Source: an uncultured Gammaproteobacteria bacterium
Lineage (GTDB): Bacteria > Pseudomonadota > Gammaproteobacteria > Arenicellales > Poriferihabitantaceae
Direction of reading: 5' to 3'
Length of the DNA stretch: 11,625 nucleotides
NCBI GenBank assembly: GCA_938021685.1
Contig: CALIFM010000195.1
Span: 1 to 11,625, forward strand
A model generated the notes under the pieces. The model saw only the letters and a program-made list of their open reading frames with translations. It was not told the origin of the DNA and did no database searches. The position numbers and the translations under genes are program-made. Of this stretch, positions 7,479 through 11,625 are shown one piece after another. Each line of letters starts with the position of its first letter. Position 1 is the first letter of the stretch.

Positions 7479-7484
7479 GGACGG
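7479..7484 (+). promoter_or_regulatory. Ribosome binding site of the CDGSH gene
   Basis: GGACGG ends five bases before the ATG at 7490. It is one of the few clear Shine-Dalgarno-like sites in this window and supports that start. Confidence 0.5.
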
Positions 7485-7489
7485 TTGAT

Positions 7490-7921
7490 ATGGCAGAAGT
7501 AATCAAAAAATACAGCAACGACGATATCACGGTGATTTGGCAGCCGAGCAAATGCAGTCATGCAGCGGTTTGCGCGAAGCAATTATCGCAAGTATTCAAC
7601 CCTAAAAAGCGTCCGTGGGTGGACATGCAAGGCAGCGACAGCGAGGCGATTGTGGCAACGGTGCGCAAGTGCCCGTCGGGTGCGCTCAGTATTGAAGGTG
7701 ATGCTGCCACTAAAGATGAAGTTGCAGGCAAAGAGCAAGGTGGCAACACTGCCATTACTGTTTACGAAAATGGCCCTGCTGTGGTCGCCGGTACGGTGGA
7801 AATGACGTTAGCCGATGGCAGCACAAAAATGCTTAACAGCCCAGCTTTGTGCCGTTGTGGGGCATCAGCCAACAAACCGTTTTGTGATGGCAGTCATAGT
7901 AAGATTAATTTTATGGGTTAG
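7490..7921 (+). CDS. Fer4_19 plus CDGSH iron-sulfur protein
   Basis: Soluble protein of 143 residues with two metal-cluster domains. Residues about 10-70 match the divergent mono-cluster ferredoxin domain (Fer4_19): Cys22 and Cys28 in KCSHAAVC, VFNPKKRPW at 36-43, and Cys61 in the CPSGAL motif. Residues about 100-143 are a CDGSH domain with the full ligand set of a [2Fe-2S] cluster, CRCGASANKPFCDGSH: Cys121, Cys123, Cys132 and His136. A glycine- and charge-rich linker at about 70-88 joins them. The labile three-Cys/one-His cluster is known in mitoNEET-type proteins for redox sensing and cluster transfer; the role of this bacterial two-domain form is not known. The start is supported by the GGACGG site. 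It is transcribed away from the sulfur permease across a 226-base gap, so the two may be co-regulated, but this is inference. Confidence 0.9.
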   Translation: MAEVIKKYSNDDITVIWQPSKCSHAAVCAKQLSQVFNPKKRPWVDMQGSDSEAIVATVRKCPSGALSIEGDAATKDEVAGKEQGGNTAITVYENGPAVVAGTVEMTLADGSTKMLNSPALCRCGASANKPFCDGSHSKINFMG

Positions 7922-7990
7922 CTAATGCGTGATTCGAATGCAGGTTAATGGCTTGTACTGGCTTGAAGATAGCCTGCGTTGGCGTGTTTG

Positions 7991-8623
7991 CTAGTGATGG
8001 CTTAAGGCAAGCCGCATGCCAAGCAATATTAGAATGCTGCCCCCAATGCGTTGCATTAAACGATTAGATTGCGGTGATTGTTGTATAAACTCGAGCACCT
8101 TGGCGGCCAATAGCACGCAAAGGATATCGGCGCTGGAGAATAAGACATTGACGATAGTGCCGAGTAGCAGCAATTGAGCTGATAGTGGCAGCGCTGCCGC
8201 GGAGTCAGTGAATTGGGGTAAGAAGGCAATATAGAACATGGCAGTTTTAGGGTTCAGTACTTCTACGGTCATACTGCGCCAAAATGTTTGTTTGTTGTGA
8301 ACTTGCTGAGCAGCAGTTTGTGTGTCGATTGTGGTATTGCCAGAGCGAAACAACTGCACGCCTAGCCAAATCAGATAGCATGCTCCAGCTAGTTTTAGGG
8401 CAGTATATAGCGCAGGCACTGCAGAAAATATGGCCGATAAGCCCAGTGCGGTAGCAATAACATGCACATAACCGCCGACATGGATGCCCAACGCTGCTTG
8501 CCAACCTGCGCGACGACCGCGAGCGATTGTTTGCGCTGCCGCATACAGTGTAGAAGGCCCTGGCATATAAGCAAACAGAACAGCGGCGATAAAAAACGCT
8601 ACAAGAATATCAGTCGATGGCAT
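7991..8623 (-). CDS. LysE/RhtB family amino-acid exporter
   Basis: Inner-membrane exporter of 210 residues, the normal length for the LysE/RhtB (RhtB/LeuE) family, which expels amino acids such as threonine, homoserine, leucine or lysine using the proton gradient. The family signature PGPS is at 21-24 after the first membrane segment. LGIHVGG (45-51) and LNPKTAMFYIAFLPQF (123-138) are also typical. About six hydrophobic segments are visible (5-22, 42-68, 72-92, 124-138, 148-176 and 194-207). The ATG at 8623 fits the family start; no clear ribosome site precedes it. The gene lies 74 bases after the ProXp-ala-like gene on the same strand and may share its transcript. It converges with the CDGSH gene across 69 bases, where no proper terminator is seen. 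The exported amino acid cannot be predicted. Confidence 0.92.
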   Translation of the reverse strand: MPSTDILVAFFIAAVLFAYMPGPSTLYAAAQTIARGRRAGWQAALGIHVGGYVHVIATALGLSAIFSAVPALYTALKLAGACYLIWLGVQLFRSGNTTIDTQTAAQQVHNKQTFWRSMTVEVLNPKTAMFYIAFLPQFTDSAAALPLSAQLLLLGTIVNVLFSSADILCVLLAAKVLEFIQQSPQSNRLMQRIGGSILILLGMRLALSHH

Positions 8624-8697
8624 GGCTGTTATGCTTTTAAGGTGTGCACATTCTCATTTTAAAAATCAAGCAGCTAAGACTTCAAGCATGTTTGCTA

Positions 8698-9204
8698 CTA
8701 AATCGATATGGCTGCATGATTAATACTATTTAGAAACGCTAACATGTCTTCAGTTTTTAAAGTCATCGTCTGGCGGTTATCTAGAGGATGCACATGGATA
8801 AGCTCATGTTTAAGCAGGGTTTCGTCAATTACAAACTGCACTTGGTTTCCTATGTCATTGATGAGTGCCATGGGGCTGACAGAGCCAGGGTGCACGCCAA
8901 GATAATGCATTAAGCGTTCGGGCGAGGCGAAGGAGAAATTTTGTGCGTTTAGTGTTTTAGCGGCCTGCTTTAGATTAATCACACGGTCTTCTTGCAAGGT
9001 CAACAACCACATTTGCTTTTTCTTGTTATAAACAAACAAGTTTTTGGTAAAGCCACCGGCGACATCAGGACGATGCTGCTTGGAGTCCGCGACGGTAAGC
9101 AGTGGTGGATGCTGTAAAATTTTCGTTTCAATGCTGAGGGCACCCAATGCCATCATCAATTGCGCAGGTGTGTGCGGCGTTTGGCCATCAATTAAGCGGT
9201 CCAT
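8698..9204 (-). CDS. ProXp-ala-like prolyl-tRNA synthetase-associated editing domain (YbaK superfamily)
   Basis: Free-standing trans-editing protein of 168 residues in the YbaK/ProX deacylase superfamily. Characterised members (ProXp-ala, PrdX) hydrolyse mischarged Ala-tRNA-Pro in the cytoplasm. Visible signatures are GGFTKNLFVYNKKK (50-63), with Lys54 at the position of the conserved catalytic-site lysine, LGVHPGSVSPMAL (102-114), the strand VQFVIDETLL (122-131) and the C-terminal HVHP (137-140). Length and domain boundaries are complete. A GAAGGA ribosome site lies eight bases before the ATG and fixes the start. The gene follows the livF-like gene after 60 bases, with a small inverted repeat between them, and precedes the LysE-type exporter. 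Related superfamily members (YbaK for Cys-tRNA-Pro) are less likely, given the TKNLF and GSVSP stretches. Confidence 0.88.
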   Translation of the reverse strand: MDRLIDGQTPHTPAQLMMALGALSIETKILQHPPLLTVADSKQHRPDVAGGFTKNLFVYNKKKQMWLLTLQEDRVINLKQAAKTLNAQNFSFASPERLMHYLGVHPGSVSPMALINDIGNQVQFVIDETLLKHELIHVHPLDNRQTMTLKTEDMLAFLNSINHAAISI

Positions 9205-9212
9205 TCTACTTT

Positions 9213-9218
9213 TCCTTC
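9213..9218 (-). promoter_or_regulatory. Ribosome binding site of the ProXp-ala-like gene
   Basis: Minus-strand GAAGGA, eight bases before the ATG at 9204, decides this start. Confidence 0.55.
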
Positions 9219-9229
9219 AAGTGATTGTG

Positions 9230-9253
9230 CAATGCATCAACAAAGGTGCATTG
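9230..9253. repeat. Inverted repeat between livF-like and ProXp-ala-like genes
   Basis: CAATGCA (9230-9236) and TGCATTG (9247-9253) are exact complements around a ten-base loop, starting about 12 bases after the livF stop. The RNA could form a 7-bp stem. No T-run follows on the minus strand, so it is not a standard intrinsic terminator. It could be a 3'-end stabilising or processing hairpin, or chance. Confidence 0.35.
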
Positions 9254-9264
9254 TAAGCACTAGA

Positions 9265-9996
9265 TTAAATCGCTAAGTACTCGTGACGCAAGGCTTCGTT
9301 TTCGAGCACTTCCTTGGCACTGCCATCGTACACCACTATGCCCGTGTCCAAAATGACTGCGCGGTCGGCCAATTTTAAGGCAGCCACTGCGTTTTGCTCC
9401 ACGATGATGGAAGTATAACCTTGTGCCTTTAGCTCCACTAGAATCGATTCGATTTCTTGCACAATGGTGGGCGCAAGACCTTCATAGGGTTCGTCCAGCA
9501 GTAAGATTTTGATGTCGCGCATCAGCGCGCGTGCCACAGAAAGCATTTGTTGTTCGCCGCCTGACAGGGTGATGCCCACTTGGCTGCGGCGTTCAGCAAG
9601 GCGTGGGAAATGTTCGTATACTCGTTCTTTAGTCCAGCCTCTTGGTTCTTCAATTTGGGCGAGAATAAGGTTTTCTTCAACTGATAAACCGGGAATGATC
9701 GCTCGGTCTTCTGGTACTAGCTGAATGCCTGCACGTGCTGCTTGGAAGTCCTGCATTTCGTGCACAGCTTGACCTTCAAGGTAAATCTCGCCGCTGCGCA
9801 GTTCGGGATCAGCCGCTCTGGCAATGGTGCGCAGAGTCGAGGTTTTGCCTGCACCATTACGGCCAAGTAAGGCTAAAATCTCCCGCTCGTTGATGTCGAA
9901 AGATACGCCTTGTACGATGTATGATTCACCGTAGTAAGCATGTATATCTTGCACCGAGAAATAGGGTATAGCTTGATTGCTTTCGTTATCACTCAT
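9265..9996 (-). CDS. livF: LivF-like ABC transporter ATP-binding protein
   Basis: Second ATPase (243 residues) of a HAAT-family importer, the class that takes up branched-chain amino acids and other amides. It sits on the cytoplasmic face and powers the LivH/LivM-type permease pair as a partner of the LivG-like ATPase. Walker A GRNGAGKT is at 45-52, the Q-loop Gln at 92 (QLVPEDR), the signature LSGGEQQ at 144-150, Walker B ILLLDEP at 164-170 and the switch region IIVEQN at 197-202, where LivF proteins have Gln in place of His. The start ATG lies two bases after the livG-like stop and is served by a GAGGAA site inside the end of that gene, so the two are translationally coupled. Substrate is not resolved: leucine/isoleucine/valine, other amino acids, amides or urea-type substrates are possible. 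Confidence 0.92.
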   Translation of the reverse strand: MSDNESNQAIPYFSVQDIHAYYGESYIVQGVSFDINEREILALLGRNGAGKTSTLRTIARAADPELRSGEIYLEGQAVHEMQDFQAARAGIQLVPEDRAIIPGLSVEENLILAQIEEPRGWTKERVYEHFPRLAERRSQVGITLSGGEQQMLSVARALMRDIKILLLDEPYEGLAPTIVQEIESILVELKAQGYTSIIVEQNAVAALKLADRAVILDTGIVVYDGSAKEVLENEALRHEYLAI

Positions 9997-9998
9997 GG

Positions 9999-10769
9999 CT
10001 ATTCCTCTTCCGCGGCTTCCCCGAGATAGGCTTCTTTCACCTTGGGGTTGTTTTTAACTTCTTCTGGCGTGCCTTCGGCAATGATGCGCCCTTGGGCTAA
10101 TACCGAAATATAATCGGCTAAGGAAAATACCACGTGCATGTCATGTTCAATAATAACTTTAGTCATGCCTCGCGATTTTATTTTTTGCAACAGCTCGATA
10201 GTCGTATTGGTGTCATGCCGCGCCATGCCTGCAGTCGGTTCGTCCAACAGTAACAAACGTGGGTTTTGCACTAGGCACATTGCCAATTCAAGGCGGCGTT
10301 TGTCGCCACGTGATAGTGAAGCGGCTATGGTGTCCATGCTGGCAGCCAATCCCACGTCTTCTAAAATATGCTCGGCTTGCTCACGGACCTCGCCTTGTTT
10401 GCGCAAACTAGCAAATGGAGCGAACTTGAAGCTGCCATCGCGCTTAGATAAAACGGGCATCATCACGTTTTCAATTAGCTCTAAGTCGGGGAAAATCTCT
10501 GGCGTTTGAAACACGCGCGCAATGCCCAGCTGATTGATCTCGTGTGGAGTTTTGCCGGTGATCACCTCGCCGTCAAACACGACTGCGCCGCGGTCAGGCT
10601 TGATGCGACCCACGCACACATTCAGCAGCGTGGATTTGCCTGCGCCGTTAGGGCCTATGATGGCATGAGTTTTACCTTCTTTGATAGATAAATCAACGTC
10701 GCCAAGGGCTTGCAAACCGCCAAAGCGCTTGTCAACGTCACTTACATGTAACACTACATTGTCAGTCAT
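9999..10769 (-). CDS. livG: LivG-like ABC transporter ATP-binding protein
   Basis: First ATPase (256 residues) of the same HAAT-family importer. Walker A GPNGAGKS is at 39-46, the Q-loop Gln at 88 (VFQTPEIF), Walker B LLLLDEP at 171-177 and the switch His209 in IIEHDMHVV. The signature reads LSRGDKRRLELA (152-163) in place of the usual LSGGQ: the Ser and second Gly remain, so activity is expected. I recall LS-x-G-D-(K/Q)-R forms in LivG relatives, so it is a subfamily trait more than damage. The C-terminus ends in an acidic AAEEE stretch. The gene follows the livM-like gene by 21 bases and precedes livF by two, a tight livM-livG-livF order. Only a weak ribosome site is visible before the ATG. 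Confidence 0.92.
   Translation of the reverse strand: MTDNVVLHVSDVDKRFGGLQALGDVDLSIKEGKTHAIIGPNGAGKSTLLNVCVGRIKPDRGAVVFDGEVITGKTPHEINQLGIARVFQTPEIFPDLELIENVMMPVLSKRDGSFKFAPFASLRKQGEVREQAEHILEDVGLAASMDTIAASLSRGDKRRLELAMCLVQNPRLLLLDEPTAGMARHDTNTTIELLQKIKSRGMTKVIIEHDMHVVFSLADYISVLAQGRIIAEGTPEEVKNNPKVKEAYLGEAAEEE
10003..10008 (-). promoter_or_regulatory. Ribosome binding site of the livF-like gene
   Basis: Minus-strand GAGGAA within the last codons of the livG-like gene, six bases before the livF ATG. Its place inside the upstream gene indicates coupled translation. Confidence 0.6.
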
Positions 10770-10790
10770 GAGTCTGTTCTAGTGCCCGTT

Positions 10791-11625
10791 TTAGCTACTG
10801 TTCTTGGATTTGAGTTTAGATGCAATCAAGCGTGCGCCAGAAATCAAACCGCCCGGTAAAAAGATCACGATTAACATAAACACCAAACCCAAAGTAAGGT
10901 GCCAGCCTTCGCCAACAAAGGGGCCGACTATTTTTACCATGATGGCTTGTATTGCTTCGGGCAGACCGCTGAAAATCTCGTGTAAGCGGTTTTCACCAAT
11001 TGATGAGAAAATGTTTTCAAAGTATTTAATTACGCCAGCGCCGATTACTGGGCCAATTAAGGTGCCAAGGCCACCTAATATAGTCATTAGAACCACTTCA
11101 CCCGAGGCGGTCCATTGCATGCGCTCCGCGCCTGCTAGTGGATCAGTCACTGCCATCAAACCGCCTGCTAGCCCCGCATACATACCAGAGATAACGAAGG
11201 CGGCAAGTAGATAAGGGCGAGTATTAAATCCCGTATATTTCATACGGCTTTGGTTGGATTTGATGCCACGCAAGGCCATGCCAAAAGGCGAGCGAAAAAT
11301 ACGCAATGAGATCCAGAAACAAAGAATGAGCATGGCAGCGCAGAAATAAAACCCCGGATAGCCGCTGAGCTTCATGCCAAATAGATTGGTAATAGGGATG
11401 CTTTCAGTGGCTGCGATACCAAAGGCACGATCAATATGTCGTGGATCATAAAGGCTCAATTGCAGGCCGGTTTCACCATTGGTAATTGGGGTCAACACTG
11501 AATAAGCCAAGTTATACGACATTTGTGCAAAGGCTAAGGTAAGAATAGAAAAATAGATACCTGATGCCTACATTTCGAACAGTGACATCACGACGACGAC
11601 AGCTAATGGTGGTCTAGGCAGCGTT
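10791..11625 (-). pseudogene. livM: LivM-like ABC permease, 5' end beyond the window, interrupted by in-frame TAG
   Basis: C-terminal part of a LivM-type inner-membrane permease of a HAAT-family importer. From the ATG at 11522 onward 243 residues are open, with the family stretches FRSPFGMALRGIKSN (EAA-like loop facing the ATPases), GFNTRPYLLAAFVISG, GLAGGLMAV, MTILGGLGTLIGPVIGA and a final hydrophobic LGLVFMLIVIFLPGGL. The codons just upstream of that ATG read ASGIYFSILTLAFAQ, which is conserved LivM sequence, so the ATG is internal and not a real start; it also lacks a ribosome site. In the same frame a TAG stands at 11568-11570, exactly where relatives usually carry a residue of an R/K-x-x-G-x-YF motif. 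Before it the frame is open to the edge (TLPRPPLAVVVVMSLFEM). So the gene is either nonsense-mutated or misread near a contig end. The first part of the protein lies outside the window. Confidence 0.7.

Noticed and set aside
7922..7990. Terminator hairpin (GCAGGTTA / TAGCCTGC) between the CDGSH and LysE-type genes
   Set aside because: The arms have a mismatch, the loop is long and no T-run follows.
8643..8650. TGTGCACA palindrome upstream of the LysE-type exporter
   Set aside because: An eight-base palindrome is common by chance and matches no regulator that I can name.
10138..10509. Plus-strand open frame of 123 codons opposite the livG-like gene
   Set aside because: Entirely antisense to well-conserved ATPase motifs; serine-rich translation with no family features.
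11520..11522. ATG at 11522 as the true start of a short LivM
   Set aside because: It falls in the middle of a conserved membrane segment (LTLAFAQM), has no ribosome site, and conserved LivM residues are encoded upstream of it.
9265..11625. Urea transporter (UrtCDE) as the identity of the ABC block
   Set aside because: The ATPases have LivG/LivF-type features and no urease or urt-specific neighbour is visible. I cannot exclude it from sequence alone, so substrate is left open.
1..11625. CRISPR arrays, tRNA/rRNA genes, insertion sequences, phage or defence genes
   Set aside because: No regularly spaced repeats, cloverleaf-like sequence, transposase, integrase or known defence domain was seen on either strand.

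Overview
The window looks like ordinary chromosome from a gram-negative proteobacterium, most likely a gammaproteobacterium, possibly aquatic. The evidence is the gene content: a PutA of the short class without a DNA-binding domain, a LivM-LivG-LivF transporter block, a free-standing ProXp-ala-type editing protein, a YeeE/TsuA-type sulfur permease and a CDGSH/Fer4_19 protein. Base composition is moderate and even, apart from the usual AT-rich gaps between genes. Assignment below class level would be a guess. I see no tRNA or rRNA gene, insertion sequence, integrase, CRISPR array or phage gene.

Layout from left to right. Positions 15-2130 (minus) hold a lipid-related pair: a membrane-anchored glycerophospholipid acyltransferase, followed one base later by a membrane-anchored alpha/beta-hydrolase (lipase/esterase). 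Positions 2296-5442 (minus) hold the bifunctional proline catabolic enzyme PutA. A 112-base gap separates it from a divergent small DUF1801 gene (5555-5968, plus), which converges on a ten-helix-class YeeE/YedE sulfur-compound permease (5998-7263, minus). Divergent from the permease is a small two-cluster iron-sulfur protein (7490-7921, plus). Then come, all on minus, a LysE/RhtB amino-acid exporter (7991-8623), a ProXp-ala-like aminoacyl-tRNA deacylase (8698-9204), and the livF-, livG- and livM-like genes of a branched-chain-amino-acid-type ABC importer (9265 to beyond the right edge). Transcription of the Liv block runs leftward from beyond the right edge and could read through into the deacylase and exporter.

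Amino acids are the common theme: a HAAT-family importer, proline oxidation to glutamate, an amino-acid exporter and a proofreading enzyme for mischarged tRNA-Pro. A physical operon linking all of these is not shown. Sulfur and iron-sulfur chemistry is the second theme, in the 5998-7921 divergent pair.

The clearest oddity is at the right edge. The livM frame is interrupted by an in-frame TAG at 11568-11570, inside sequence that still reads as conserved LivM protein on its C-terminal side. This is either a real nonsense mutation or an error near a contig end. The gaps between genes repeatedly carry TGCTA-type extended -10-like motifs, including an inverted pair between putA and the DUF1801 gene. 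I found no convincing new multi-gene system in this window.
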